Assembly: GCA_003956705.1 (NCBI GenBank)
Contig: QZCP01000568.1
Coordinates: 141,829-205,828, forward strand
DNA: 64,000 nucleotides
Reading direction: 5' to 3'
Source: Brevipalpus yothersi
Lineage: Eukaryota; Arthropoda; Arachnida; Trombidiformes; Tenuipalpidae
A model generated the notes under the pieces. The model was not told the origin of the DNA and did not search any database. It worked only from the letters and a program-made list of their open reading frames with translations. Positions 49,301-63,655 of this stretch are shown in pieces (the stretch's first letter is position 1; each line of letters starts with the position of its first letter). The position numbers and the translations under genes are program-made.

Positions 49301-52300
49301 ATCATTATCCATTAAATTAATGTTCGATGGATAATCAATTGGATCAAATAAAATGTGATGAAAAAAGGAAAAGTGCAAAAAGAAACAGGCCAACAGTGAT
49401 TAGTAGTGGTAGATCTACACATCGTTCTTGATATATCAAATCAAGCCAGCCAAAATCAACTTATCAATCAGACTAGATCAATCACGATTGTGAGTGTTTA
49501 TGTGATAAATAACTGGTCAATTGTATCGCATTAAACTTACTACAGTTATCTGTGTGTGAGAACAAAGTAAATGGTTCACAAAATGAGTAGATATTTCTCT
49601 AATCTTTAACCAAAAAAAAGAGAGAGAAAATTTTTCACTCTCAATCAAAAAAAAGTGATGATGATCAATGAAAGTAATCACAAACTATCAGGACAGATAA
49701 GAGAGACCTTGCAGAACGTTTACTATTGAAAAAAATTAGTGTGTCTGTTGGTATGCATGTGTTTATAGTGTTCAATTATTGTTATTGTCTATCTTTTGTG
49801 TGTGTGCTTCCTGATGTCCAGTAGTTGACAAGATCAACAATCACTTTCACTAATCAGTGAGCTTTTAGCAAATTTATTCACTGACCATTGGTTGACGGTC
49901 AGGAATGGCATAAAACAGATGTGTAGAGTGTCTATCGATTATTGGGTTACTCTTGGTCTGAAATTATTTAGCTTTTTTGAATAAACCTGTTGATCTCATG
50001 GGAACAGAATCAATCTAATTAATTTGCTACCGAGTCATCATTAGAAAATCTTCCGGTCTTTAAATGAACAATAATTATCTATTGCTAGAGAATAAATAGC
50101 CATCACTTTCATTGGCTATTTCAAAATTGAGATCATATTTTCTCCAATCCGATTTAAAAGGTGTTTTGAGTTTTTGTTTAACCTTTGAATTGATATTAAT
50201 TCTGATCATGATGCTCTTTAGCACCTCATCAATTAATAGCTAGCTAAGAGAGTTATGTTTTTCCTTTCATTAGACCAATTTAGATCAAGAAGTTGATGAA
50301 TTTTGTTTGCAAAATCTTACGGAAGCCATAAATTTTTTGATCACTCAAAGCATAAGATTATTCATACAGAATCATAGGCTCATAAATTTAATACATTATT
50401 CCCTAGCTTTTGACATTTTCCTATCGATATTATTTTATTAATGTCTATCACGTATCGGTTTCACTTAGAATTCAGTTTTCTTAGGCACAAAGATGTAAGC
50501 ATTCATAATTTTATAAGCATACTAAATTCTTCTTCTTCTGGACCCTTTTGTACTTCAAAAATTCTCAATTCTCAAGATATGGGGATAATCAGTTTAACGG
50601 CCTAATCTATACCAAACGATATTGAAGAACACGTTTTACGACGTGATGGAAAATATAATCATTTTTGCCAACATCATTTTTCATGATCATCTTTACTTTC
50701 ACAGCCTCCATGTGTATTTATTCGAATTCACATCATCAAAAAGTACACTTTCTTAATCCTCTTTTTCAACAGTATTAATTGTCACCAATTACACAAGTGT
50801 ATCATCATTCCCTAGTCAATACTTCTCTTTTCTACTATTATAACTGTTATTCTAATTTGCATACTTATTAATCATTGAACTTTTTCTTTCTCCTCTCACA
50901 ACTTTCATCATTCACACTATTACAATCATCACCATTTGACGTACATTTGTCAAACATCTCAACGATATTCTTTTTCTCCTTATTTCATCTTGCAACTTTA
51001 ATTCTCACGTTTTTCGAGAGAAATTAATTACGCTAAATGTATTCGTTTGATTAATCAATTTTAGCCAAAGATATCATTTGCATCTTTTCGCTATTAAGGT
51101 GAATATGTATGTGTGTTGATAAATTGTGTTCATATTTGATTTAGTTACCTTGATTAGATGCTTCATGTGAAGGTGATGGTGATTCGGATTGATGATTGAA
51201 TTGTGGAAGTGTATATCCTTTGCATCGACAATCACACATTTTTCGGCCCATAAAATTGGTACCATTTTTGCTTGATGATGAGGAAGAAGAGGAAGAGGAG
51301 GAGGATGCGGTTGATGAGGAGGAAGATATTCCCGATGAAGATACAGATGATGGAGAAGATGATTGGCCCCCAATTTCTCTTCGTTTAGCACAATTCGTAT
51401 CATCACCTGGATTCTCTTCAACCGGTACATCAGTATCAGTATCAATAGTGTTTCCATTTCTTGTGGCACCAATATCACCCGAACTATCATCACATTTGAT
51501 TTCAATTGAAGCACCAGAAGCATCTGAATATATCATGGTTCCATCTTCATCACGAAAGGCTGTGGAACCATGTCCTATTGATTCCTTATCGGTTTCGGTT
51601 GATGATAATGTTTCACCTCCCAAAGCTTCATCTTCTGATATGACTTCATTTGATTGCACTGATGAGAGGAAAATATCGAGAAAGAGAGAGAGTGAAAAGA
51701 AAATAATAACAGATTAATTCAACAATCAAAGAAAACAGAACATTCTTTTCTCTTTGAAATTTTTCCGATTGACATTCTTTTTTTTCTATGTATCCACATT
51801 GATCAATGTGATCATGAATGTGTTGTTCATACTTAAGGTTCAATAAACGCCAAAGATAGTCTAAAACTGTCGATATAAGTCAAAAATGGACAAAGTCAAA
51901 AGAGAAAAATGAGCAATAATGGTGATAATAATCACTTCACTGTTAAGCTCAATAAAAGTTGTATGTGTATGTGTGATATGTGTGTGTGTTCCCTTAAGTC
52001 AATTGAGGAAAAATAGATGGAATGATTAATGGTAACAACAATGTAGTCCCGATGGTCAAACTGAATCTGTCGAAATAAATGAACGGAAATGTGTGTATGT
52101 ATATGAGTTTTCTTTGACATGTGAACTATCAAAATGAACATGTATTAGTACCCAGCAACCATATACTGTTGTTATTTATTTTCAATGTATTGTACCAAAA
52201 TTGTGGACATATAATCTCATCATCATGAATGGATTCAAATTGGAAAGCGGATGTGTTACAGTGAACATACAGCATACACAATGAATTATTTTTCTTTCCC

Positions 52301-54501
52301 TCTCTTTCAGAACAAGCAAATTGTTGAACTAAATCGTTTGGGTCACTTGCAAATGTTTCACGAATTGGTGTTCTTCTTATCGTTTTTCAGTGGAACGATT
52401 ACACTGAAGAGCGAAAGAAAAACGATAAAATTAATGGATCCATGTTAGTAGAGGAGTATATCAATGGTATGGTAAATATTCGAAGGTTTTTTTGGAGCTG
52501 TATTGAGAAAGAGAGATAGAATTTGATTTCTTTTGATTTTCCTTGATCCATAAAGAATGTTCCATCAAAATATTAAATTCAATCCTTTTCACACTTTATT
52601 CACCTTCAATGTGAAACATATTTTCTTATTCCATTAGACTGAATTATTCTTTTTTGCCTTGATTTAAGGAATTTTCATGATGATGATGATAAAATGGAAT
52701 GTGAAAAAGAAGAAGAAAACAGTAAAAGTGAAAAAAAAATTGCTATCCAACTTATAAACGAATCGAAAATTGGTTCTCAAACTTGACGAAATACCTTCAT
52801 ACCGTTAATTTCGTTTACATTTTGGTCATTAATTAGTGTATTCAATACTTCCTTAAATTAATAATCGATCATCATGATAATATAGCATTCATATGGACAC
52901 ACCACACAAAATTTGAAGCTGGCAGACTTAAATTCACATATTTCGTAATACCAAAAGGCATAAAAACCCAATAATTTTGTTCTTTTTTCTCTTTCTCTTT
53001 CAAAATCACATTCACAAGGTGTTTTCCTCACATCATCATGATCATAATTTTTTTTTTCAATATTCAGTGAAAAATTTTTCACTATTAATATTGAATGATG
53101 AATATCATTGTAAGACTTATAAATTCATTCATCACTACAGAGAAAAAAGGTCACTTTCATACAGTAGCTTTTAAGTACAGTACAGTTATTGCAGATGGAA
53201 TCAAAAAAATTTGAGTGGTCATATTTTTCATCCCATTTTTCTTATACCACTACTACAGTACTATAGATGGAGAGAGAGAAAGATTTTTCATCATTAATCC
53301 GTAAAATTATTGTAGACTGACCAAGGGAACGAGAATGATGATAAAATGAAAAGAAGAAGAAGAAGAATTTTGAGGCAGAAGAAGAGAGAAAAAATCTTCG
53401 ACAACAAGGAACGTAAAAAACTCATCAGAATTTAATTAAAATGAAAAATTCAAATCGTTCGTTTCGTTACGGTACTCTGTGTGTGTATGTGTTTGTTAGG
53501 TATTAATATTTTTTCCTTCATGCTTCCACTCATTCATCATTTCGAATATCGATCATCATTCTCTTAGTTTCACTTCTTACTTTTGATCAGATGACCAGAA
53601 ATTTGATATCTTTCTCTCTCTCTCTTTCGTCTGTATAGCCGGGAAAACAGCTCGTCAAAATATACGTATATTTCAACTCCCACTGTAAAAGTATAGCCCG
53701 AAAGCAAACTCATGATGCCCATGAATCGAAGTATCAGCACGAAAGCACATCATCATTATCGCTAACATGTTAATTTTTCTCTTCAATGATTAACATAACT
53801 TGTGTGTGGATTAGTTACTTAAGAACGAAATAAAGCCAAGATTGTAAAATCATCTTCCACGAACACACACATAAACAGTTTTTCCTCGAAGATAACCTTT
53901 GAAATATCATGCATTCCAGAAGAGGGTGGAGAAAGATGGGAGATTGGGTGAAAATTTTTTCTTCAAGCTATTCTCATGAATTAATCTCTCTCAAGATCAA
54001 TTTTGGAAACATTTGTCCACCCGAATATGACAACAACTTATCACAATTGAAATTCTATTATATTCATATGTTGTATGGAGATGAAAAAAAACAAGAGAAA
54101 ACAAATATTGTAATACAATTCTCACCTGACTTGATAGAATTCGGTCGATCATTTGAAGAGGTCAAAGAAGAATAAAATGAAGATGAGGAAGAGGAATTCA
54201 AATGAGTGTTTGTCCCTGGTGAGACTTTTGTCATAAGTTTATCATCATTTTTATCGTCATCATCTCGAGATTCTGGACAGCATGTGATGGATGTGGCCAC
54301 CGATGAGGAGGAGGGAGAAGAGGAGGATGCTGTTGTGGCAGCTGATGTTGATGGTGATGAAGCGCTGCATCCGGCACCAGTGTGTATGGAATAGTCTTTA
54401 TGCCTTGTATTGTATTCATAGCCAGGATTTCCATTGATTTTGTAGTCATGAGTATCGGTACCGTTATGAACCACATTCCTTGGGCAAGCAGTAGGTTTGA
54501 C
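43334..54501 (-). CDS. larp4: LARP4-family RNA-binding protein (5' end not found)
   Basis: La-related protein 4/4B binds poly(A) and poly(A)-binding protein and stabilises mRNAs in the cytoplasm. Eleven exons join in phase: 54126-54501, 51149-51658, 48966-49184, 48427-48530, 47411-47575, 46936-47121, 46268-46602, 45750-45989, 45123-45529, 44361-44874, 43334-44285, giving 1335 residues to the stop. The first exon starts at an acceptor in phase 0 with no initiator, so at least one 5' exon is missing. La motif, about residues 305-370: [20 protein letters not shown] then DSDQYV. RRM, about 385-460: [53 protein letters not shown]. Late conserved motifs [14 protein letters not shown] and [16 protein letters not shown] match human LARP4 FDLLASNFPPLPGS and RKLSYAEVCQK. 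Other parts are low-complexity: Ser, Thr/Ser, Asn and an Asp/Glu run. Human LARP4 carries a PAM2-like motif at its start; that segment is probably in the unseen exon. It is much longer than human LARP4 (about 720 aa). Confidence 0.92.
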
Positions 54502-54601
54502 CTGGACATGAATGATTGGATAGACAAGTGGAGAAAAAAAAGAGAGAATAGAATAAAAGGGTAACGATGAGTAATGATAATCACTTGAAATGAGAAAAAG
54601 T

Positions 54602-54604
<3 letters not shown>

Positions 54605-54658
<54 letters not shown>
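54605..54658. repeat. (GA)27 microsatellite
   Basis: Pure GA run about 100 bases upstream of the first recognised LARP4 exon; pairs in inverted orientation with 54955-55016. Confidence 0.95.
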
Positions 54659-54661
<3 letters not shown>

Positions 54662-54952
54662 GAAGATGAGATTAATTGATTGTGCAAGCTTTTTGAAATC
54701 TTTTGCTTATTCTACTCTCGTGTATTCAATACATGAAGCGCGCGTATGTGTACATGTATATATATTTTTATGTATGTTCAGGGAATGATGAATGAAAAAT
54801 TTTTCCACTCATTTAATCACCACCATAATTGTGATGATGATTATCTAAGCCACTTCGAGCGTATAACTGCTTAAAATGTCAACTTTTTTTCCAATACAGT
54901 CAAGTAACCGTTATTACTCCCTACTTGTTTCCTATTTCATTTTGCTTTTTCT

Positions 54953-54954
<2 letters not shown>

Positions 54955-55016
<62 letters not shown>
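54955..55016. repeat. (CT)31 microsatellite
   Basis: Pure CT run, 296 bases from the GA run at 54605-54658. Confidence 0.95.
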
Positions 55017-55018
<2 letters not shown>

Positions 55019-55973
55019 TCTTCTACAGCATCTTAACAACATTTTTCCAATTGACTTGAGATTGAGCAAAATAAGTCGATAGAAATAGAACGATAATTCG
55101 TCTCAAGAATAATCTTATGCAAAGAGAGCAAAAAAGAGAGTGATAAAAGCCACTTGTTGATGGAGCATAGTTTTAGTTATGTGTCGGACATATGATTTAT
55201 CTGTCATCAATCTACATCATAAATTTCATTTGAATATATATCTGACTTATTTCATTTCCACTCTATTTTGAATGGGCAGAAGAAAAAATGACCATTCACT
55301 CTCTCATTCAGGTATAAATTGTGCTACTAATTGTGATAAGTAGTAAAAAAAACATTATCAGTTAACCATAAGATCGTCATGACCTCACTGATCATCATCT
55401 CTTGATTTTTTTCTCTCTTCTCAATACATAAAATATACTGGAAACTTTTCCCTATCCAAAAGCTATTCGAGGTGAATATTATGCAAGCATATCCATTGAC
55501 TAATATGTATCATGGTCATCGATTAAGATCAAAATATGAATAAATAAATGGTTAAGTGAGTATGATAAAGTGTAATTTAAATCAGAAACATTTCAACATC
55601 ATGTTCCTCGTGAGTCGTTGATTGAAGTAACCAGGAGGAGTGTTGAGAAAAGAAAGAAAGTAAGAAACTAAGAGAAAGATAGAGAGAGAGAGAGACATTG
55701 AAAAAGTGAAAATGAGTGTATTGGGGGCCATACAAAGTAACTACTTCTACTACTATCTTGAGCAGGGGAACATAAATACACGATAAGAGGGTGGTTGTGG
55801 TGGAGTGATGTGTGTATTATACTTTCACTCATACATTTTCAGCTGATTGAATCAATGAATGATAATAATAATAATAATGATACATGCATTTTATCTGACC
55901 AGCGGAAGTGATGATGAAAATCAAACGAAATGTGTCAGTAAGTGCAAATTTCTCCTCCTCTTCTCCCTCCCCC

Positions 55974-55976
<3 letters not shown>

Positions 55977-56043
<67 letters not shown>
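55977..56043. repeat. (CT)n microsatellite
   Basis: CT run of about 67 bases, preceded by a C-rich stretch. Confidence 0.95.
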
Positions 56044-56044
<1 letters not shown>

Positions 56045-56178
56045 AATACTCGAATTGATCTTGGGATAGAATCACTTTCAGTGTTTCAACAAAATCTTCC
56101 TCTTCTTGTGCCGGTAATCGTACAGCACGTCTTGATTTTGTCTTCTTCTTCTTCTCAACTAACTTTACCATCTCATCA

Positions 56179-56183
<5 letters not shown>

Positions 56184-56226
<43 letters not shown>

Positions 56227-56848
56227 NNNNNNNNNNNNNNNNNNNNNNNNNNNNNNNNNNNNNNNNNNNNNNNNNNNNNNNNNNNNNNNNNNNNNNNNNN
56301 NNNNNNNNNNNNNNNNNNNNNNNNNNNNNNNNNNNNNNNNNNNNNNNNNNNNNNNNNNNNNNNNNNNNNNNNNNNNNNNNNNNNNNNNNNNNNNNNNNNN
56401 NNNNNNNNNNNNNNNNNNNNNNNNNNNNNNNNNNNNNNNNNNNNNNNNNNNNNNNNNNNNNNNNNNNNNNNNNNNNNNNNNNNNNNNNNNNNNNNNNNNN
56501 NNNNNNNNNNNNNNNNNNNNNNNNNNNNNNNNNNNNNNNNNNNNNNNNNNNNNNNNNNNNNNNNNNNNNNNNNNNNNNNNNNNNNNNNNNNNNNNNNNNN
56601 NNNNNNNNNNNNNNNNNNNNNNNNNNNNNNNNNNNNNNNNNNNNNNNNNNNNNNNNNNNNNNNNNNNNNNNNNNNNNNNNNNNNNNNNNNNNNNNNNNNN
56701 NNNNNNNNNNNNNNNNNNNNNNNNNNNNNNNNNNNNNNNNNNNNNNNNNNNNNNNNNNNNNNNNNNNNNNNNNNNNNNNNNNNNNNNNNNNNNNNNNNNN
56801 NNNNNNNNNNNNNNNNNNNNNNNNNNNNNNNNNNNNNNNNNNNNNNNN

Positions 56849-56924
<76 letters not shown>
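56184..56924. repeat. (CT)n tract containing a 622-base assembly gap
   Basis: CT run 56184-56226, then N from 56227 to 56848, then CT run 56849-56924. Translations across it are meaningless. The true tract length is unknown. Confidence 0.97.
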
Positions 56925-56927
<3 letters not shown>

Positions 56928-58190
56928 AAAACATGAAGAGAGAGAAAATGAGATACTTCACAGATCGATATCGTTGAGAAAGAGAGAGAGAAGCTGGATC
57001 ACAATCAAATTTTAAACACGTTCTTGTAGCGATTCCCTTTCAAATCGTTACCTTCTCTCTTTCTCTCTATTTCTTTCTCAATTCACTATCACTACGATCC
57101 CTTGACCTGGATTCACTCCTTTTGTCTCCCACTCTTTCGCTTTCCACATAATGGCCTGGTGCCGATGTGCGGACCTGATCTCAATGTTTACATGATCTGA
57201 ATTCCATCTACTTTGGGCTGACAAGTTTCACCCCTCTTTGGTGGTGGGGAAAGGGGATGAAGAGAGAGAAAGAAAGAAAGAGAGAGAGTTGCTCATAACG
57301 ATAGCCACAAGCAATTAATTCGTTGCAACGTTGGAATGCTTCCTTGTCCACGTGCTAAGCACATCAACGCTCGTGCTTGAGAAATGGTGAAGATAGGTAT
57401 ATGTATACTTTTCAACAGCAATTATAATGCCTGATCAATAAGCCTCATATATTGATTTTTGATGGGCAAAACAATCATTACATGTGTATTGTAGGTAGAA
57501 TGAACGCAAAATACTAATAAAAGCTCATCGAATTCATAGAATTAAATATTCTGCATGAGAAAGAAGAGAATCTCCCAACGATTCAGAGCAATCTCAGATC
57601 ATTTGGATTCATGAAACATTGTCCCTGGACACAATCAATTTGGCTTCGAAATGATCAGGTCATTGACCTGAATATGATTTTGTTCTATCATCAAATGTAT
57701 TCAACCATCTTTTTCTCTCTCATAAAAGTCTATCGCTCTCTTTGTGTGTGTGTGTACGGTGAGGTAGCTTCATGGTAGATACGAAATGAATCACAATGAA
57801 CCTCAAAAAGCTATAACCATATGAGCAACCCCACAGATTTTCCCATGTAAATATTCAAATGAGTTGCGTAAGTGAGAAGCTGTGTGTGTGTATGTGTGAA
57901 AGAGAGAAGACCAAAGTTAATACATACTAAACATATGCACAAGTCACCAACAAGTAATGATGAGGGAAAAAGAATTGAAGGATCAAAGGGAAAACATGAT
58001 GTTGTGCCACCCACAGCCTGTTGGTACCTCGATCAGTTTGAAAAATATTTCTCTATGCTTCACTTTATATACATGTATATGTGTGTGTGTATGTGTGTGG
58101 TATGTAGACGTGTGTAAAGCCTACAGGTTGAATGATACTTTTTCTCACACATTACAAAACCACGTCTCGGTCATTCCGCCTATTTTTCCA

Positions 58191-58194
<4 letters not shown>

Positions 58195-58279
<85 letters not shown>

Positions 58280-58311
58280 TTCTTTCTTTCTCTCTTTCTT
58301 TCCTTTTCTCT
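58195..58311. repeat. (CT)n tract with CTTT-type decay
   Basis: Pure CT to about 58262, then CT mixed with TTTC interruptions. Confidence 0.93.
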
Positions 58312-59739
58312 CTTTATTCACCCTCATACATACACACATATATCGTGTATGTTATCGAGACGTGTAATAGGCCAAGTTATGGGCGAGATATGAGTACCAA
58401 ATATTATTGAGAGCAGGAAAAAAAGTGTACATCATATCTTATGGGACACATATATATTTGTATGTATGGTATACACATACACAATGAATGAAAAGTGTAT
58501 ATATATTTCGTGATGAATGATGAGCTAGTGGATAGAGAGAAAGGTTGTGTATGGTAAATCGGGATCATGAACTGGATGATGGACGAAATGGATGCTGGGA
58601 AGAAAAAAGTATATCAGCAAGCAGAAAGAGGGAGAGAAAGATAGAAAAGAGAGAGAGAGAGAGAGAGAGAGATGCATCGATGAGGATGAAAGGATCTTCA
58701 CACTGTTGCTGCTGATGTTGATAATAATCATCAGTAGCAACATCCAGACAACTCCATACACGAGAATGGAAGCCAACCATTAAGTGTTGAATTCGCTGTC
58801 ACATCCAAGACTATTACCTACTATTACTGTGACTACTGTTATTCTATATTACGGATATCCTCATATTCCAGTCATTTATTTGACCTCCGATATATTGTCC
58901 ATCATATGACATCACACACACATACAGAACAAGATACATCATTCATTCATATTCTTTCCATATTGTTTCTTCTTTAACACTCTTCGCGTAAATGTATTTG
59001 TATAGTGTGTGGTCCTATGTGACACATAGTTTACACATATCGAAAAAAAATTTTTTTCTCGATTATTATCGATAAATGATAAGTTTGACAAATGAGGTCG
59101 AATAAAGGCGGCAATTATGATGATGATATAAAATGGCCAGGTAACATTCAAATCATGCCTATATTCACACGTAGACATGAGTTTTGATCAATCGATAGAC
59201 TTTTGTTCATTTTGATTTTGATTTGATTAGGCTTCCAGCAATTTTTTGGAAAATACTGTGTGTACATGTGTATGTGTGTGTGTGTGTACACATGTTAACA
59301 GCTCACTTCCGATGGCCATGAAACATGCTGCCGTATTATATACATGAACGATTGAATGTACATTCGATTTGAAATCGATTTCAACAGGTATTCAGGAGGA
59401 GAGAGAGAGAAATGAGTAGAAGGAGGAGGATGAAGGATGGAGACTGTGTGACATGAATGACATGTGTATGGGAGAGACTCGAATGATAAAATGATCCAGC
59501 TAATATTATTCAAGTCTATTCCTACTGATATATATATGGATGTATATATGTGTATCATACTTTCATGAAGAGCAAAGAAAATCATTAAAAATTCACTTGA
59601 AAATTATATAATATCACATGATCATAGACACTTTGATTGAAATTTTTTCCCTCATACACTGATGCTAATGAGGATACTTGAAAGAATGTCTATTAGAAGG
59701 TCTGTTGATAATCATTATACTGTATCTGATCAATAGAGA

Positions 59740-59742
<3 letters not shown>

Positions 59743-59817
<75 letters not shown>
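59743..59817. repeat. (AG)37 microsatellite
   Basis: Pure AG run of 75 bases. Confidence 0.95.
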
Positions 59818-59820
<3 letters not shown>

Positions 59821-62800
59821 ACTTGACTTTTCATGTGTAAAATAGTGTCACTTTTTTGTTCATCGCCCTCCAACTTGAATTGTATTGATTGCCATGAATT
59901 GTGAGTATGTGTGGGTTGTGGGTGGAAATAATAATTTTTCTACATCTCTCCCCAAAATGGCCAGACAAAGACATTCTATGTTGGTCTAAAAATAGTTCCA
60001 AATAATTATTACCACGCTAATAATTAATGAATGGAAAAGAGAAGTGGGGAAAATTTTTCGTTGGTGAATGAAAATTTTTCTCGCTTCCATCTTTTCGCCT
60101 AATGTGTCTTCGTTGTGTCCAAAAAAAGAGACTAGGCCAACTAGACGTTCCTTTCATGATTTCATACTCTTGCAACCAGAACGAAAAAGAATGCGAATGC
60201 TGATGATGATAAAAACAATGGATCAACATCTTGCAACACAGTTTACTCTTTTTTTCTTATGTTCCACTTTTTTCATCCATTTTTCATTTTTCATTCACTT
60301 AACAAACTTTTGTCTCTCTCTCTCTCTTTCCTCTCTTTTCTCTACCAAAAAAACAGTGGATCCAAATGGCAGACTTACGATCAGAGAAGAAAAATATTTT
60401 CATTGAAATCCAGAATCATTTAATCATAGTGAGACACAGGATTTTCGGTCTGATACCATGAGAACCATTTTCTATGCTATTATGAAATTTTTATATTCAC
60501 ATATCAACATACATATCAACTTGTGGTGATAGTTTTCTCACCCATATCTCGATTTTGATTTGTTTCCTTGTACAACACTATCTCTCATTAGCAGGTCTCT
60601 CTCATTGAATTATCATAACCAAAATGGTATTCCTGTATAAAATGTTCAAAATCACTTAGACATGATCAGCGGGAAAAAATATTCAATTCAATCATAATTC
60701 AATTTTATCTCATCTTTTATATCAAAAAGATTTTTTTCTCATACCTCTGGAAACTGATCTAGTTGAAATCGAATAACAATCGAACTGTCAATCAGATTTT
60801 TGGGAAACAAGATTAAACAATCAAGAATGTCACTTATGTATCAATTCTACATTCTCTTCTTCCCTTTCCTCCTCATCACTATCATTTGTTGCCAAAACAC
60901 ATCATTTTGTCTCTTTTCGCTGTTGTATATTCATCTTTCATCATCATCGTTCTGATGACAGCTATTTCTACTTGTTGATGATTTTTTCTGTTTTATCTTC
61001 CTCTCTCCCTATTTTCACTTTCCATGATTCATCAGATTCTCCTCCCTCTCAGGTCTTCCACTTCCTCATCCTGTGGGTGGTGGTTCCAGGAGGTAACAAA
61101 AAAGTAGAAAGTAATCATGAAAAAAACATCATGGATGACAAAAAAATATATCAACCTATGTATGCTCTTGTGGGTTTCTGATGCAGACAATCATTATCAA
61201 ATGATTTTCAATTAGCTTCTTCAATTGGAATGAGAAGTTTACACTAACAGACAGTCTTTTTCCATTCATATCATGATTTTGGTGACTTCCAACCTGAGTA
61301 AACATGATACATTTTCAAGTTGAATCCGATTGAAAGATATTCTTTCTCCTCACCAACATAAATCGAATCACCTGAGAGATCAATGATAATGATCATTTCA
61401 TGTCATAATACTCTGGAGAGAGAGAGAGAAAGTTCTGTGTTGGATGATGAAAGAGGAAAAAATACCGTTCAAAATGCGTTCAAGCCACCTCGTTCTATAC
61501 TCCTATTATTACGGTTATTATTCTGTAAATATATTGCAATTCTAAACAAAATTTCATCAACCAATTCTCTCTGCTAGTAGTATCAATAGATCCCAATATT
61601 ATGAGAGTCTTTTCACTCTCTTCGTTTTTTTCTCGTCTCTTCAATCTCTATCATCAGAACTAATATCTCCAGTCATTTTTTTCCATCATTCAACGTATTA
61701 TGTATCAATATTTCAGCATCAATTTCATCACCACCCACTTCTTTTATTCCATTTTCACATTGTCCAAAGTAAACACACACACAACACTCATATAGTAACA
61801 ATCCAAAAAGATGGAGGAAAATTTGGTGATACACATACTGGTATTCAATGAAATGATAGATGAACATCAAATTCTTTGAAGATCAATTGTGAGGTATATC
61901 GAACCAATTGAGTGAGAAAATTTTTTTTCTCCCACAAAAATAATGTGAATTTGACTATTGATCTTGCCACTAAATCTTCTTCAACTATCAGTACCTCTCA
62001 GATTTATATACTTATTGAATTTATTGGCTTATATAAATAAATCACCGCCAATCACTTCCGAAAACATCGAGGCAAAGTATCAGCACCTCTGTTCCATCAC
62101 TTCATGATAGTCAATCTGATAAAGATCTGGCGATGATTTGTTTTACTGATTATCATTGTACCGAATTCCAATAGATCATTTCAACTTCACCTCTTTTTTT
62201 CGACGCTCATTCGATTCCTCATTAATCATACCCATCTTCAGGCTAATATAATTCTCTACTAAGAGCTTAACTTCTGATCATGATAATAATCTGTTCAAAT
62301 AGCTTCTAGCTCTCTCTTTTCCTCTATCTCTATCTTTTCTCTATCTTTTCATCGATAAACCATTCATGGCATTCATCATGATCGTAATCATTTTGGTTCC
62401 ACAGACTTTTTCGCTTTGAATGATGACTGGAAAGCCATAGGTAATGATAATAATAGTTGAAGATGATGTTTGTGGAGCTTATTTCACTCTCTCAACATCG
62501 ATGTTACCCGAATGTTGCCTAGTTTATCGAAATGTGTCTGTGTGCATGATTGGATAAATTGATGGATAATTTATTACCCGGATTCTCATGATGATTGTGT
62601 GTGTGTGTGATGGGGAAAAAGTGTGTGTGAGTGTGCAGTGTATACATACGTCCATGGAGAAAGGTATGATTTGGTTGACAACAGGGAATTTGGAATTTCT
62701 GATCGATTGAAATTCCCTGTTGAAAATTCCAGAATAGTATATATACACACACACTTTCATCATACCTGATGGTGAAAGACTATTCACATCATCACATATT

Positions 62801-63593
62801 TTGCCTCATCTTGAATCACATTTATATTCCTCTCTTTCGTTTGTTCATTTGATATATTTTTCGGAAATGGAAGAGGCTTTTCCACTTACTATGTTCAATC
62901 ATGGGATGATGTGGAAACATGTGAAACACTTTCACAGAATCTACAGAGAGAAAGATAGCTCCACACCTAGATACATAGTTGAGCCACGAAGCTCTTCTCT
63001 CTCTCTCTGTCTCTCAAATAAGTACTATTACGAAATATAAACATCTTACATTCTGTATTTTCGCTGTTTGTTTCAAAAAAATACTTGGAAAGAATGAAAG
63101 AAATAAAATTTGTAGAAAATATCACGCTCTCTGGACACTGTATAAACTATTTGCTGAGTTATTGAACTCAGGTGATGATGGAAAACTCTATCTCCACCAT
63201 CTTGAAATGAAATTGGGCTCGATGATAGGCATGAGTATGAAATATACATATGAATTGAGCCAACAGGATGTCAGAATAGATATTAACATGGGAAATTATT
63301 TTGAAACAAAAGATAAGTGAGGAAAATGTATTGTGAATGGATGTGATTTCTTTGAGCGGGCAATTGATGAACAATTGTATTTGCCTAATCAAACCATGCA
63401 TGACTAATGATAAGCGACAATACCAAAAGATTGTGCATAAAATTATCTCCCAACTGAAAAGTAATAACAATAATCGAGTGCGATTCTTCGTTCATTAGTC
63501 TCGACATAATTGAAATTGCGAGTTAAAATTATCTCAACTCTCTCTCTCTCTTTTAGCCTACTTTATATGCATATCTGAATGTCTCGTCATTCT

Positions 63594-63596
<3 letters not shown>

Positions 63597-63653
<57 letters not shown>
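63597..63653. repeat. (CT)28 microsatellite
   Basis: Pure CT run near the right end of the window. Confidence 0.95.

Positions 63654-63655
<2 letters not shown>

Noticed and set aside
55859..56977. A 372-codon open frame on the plus strand and a 261-codon frame on the minus strand
   Set aside because: Both read through the run of N and CT/GA repeats; they are artefacts of the gap.
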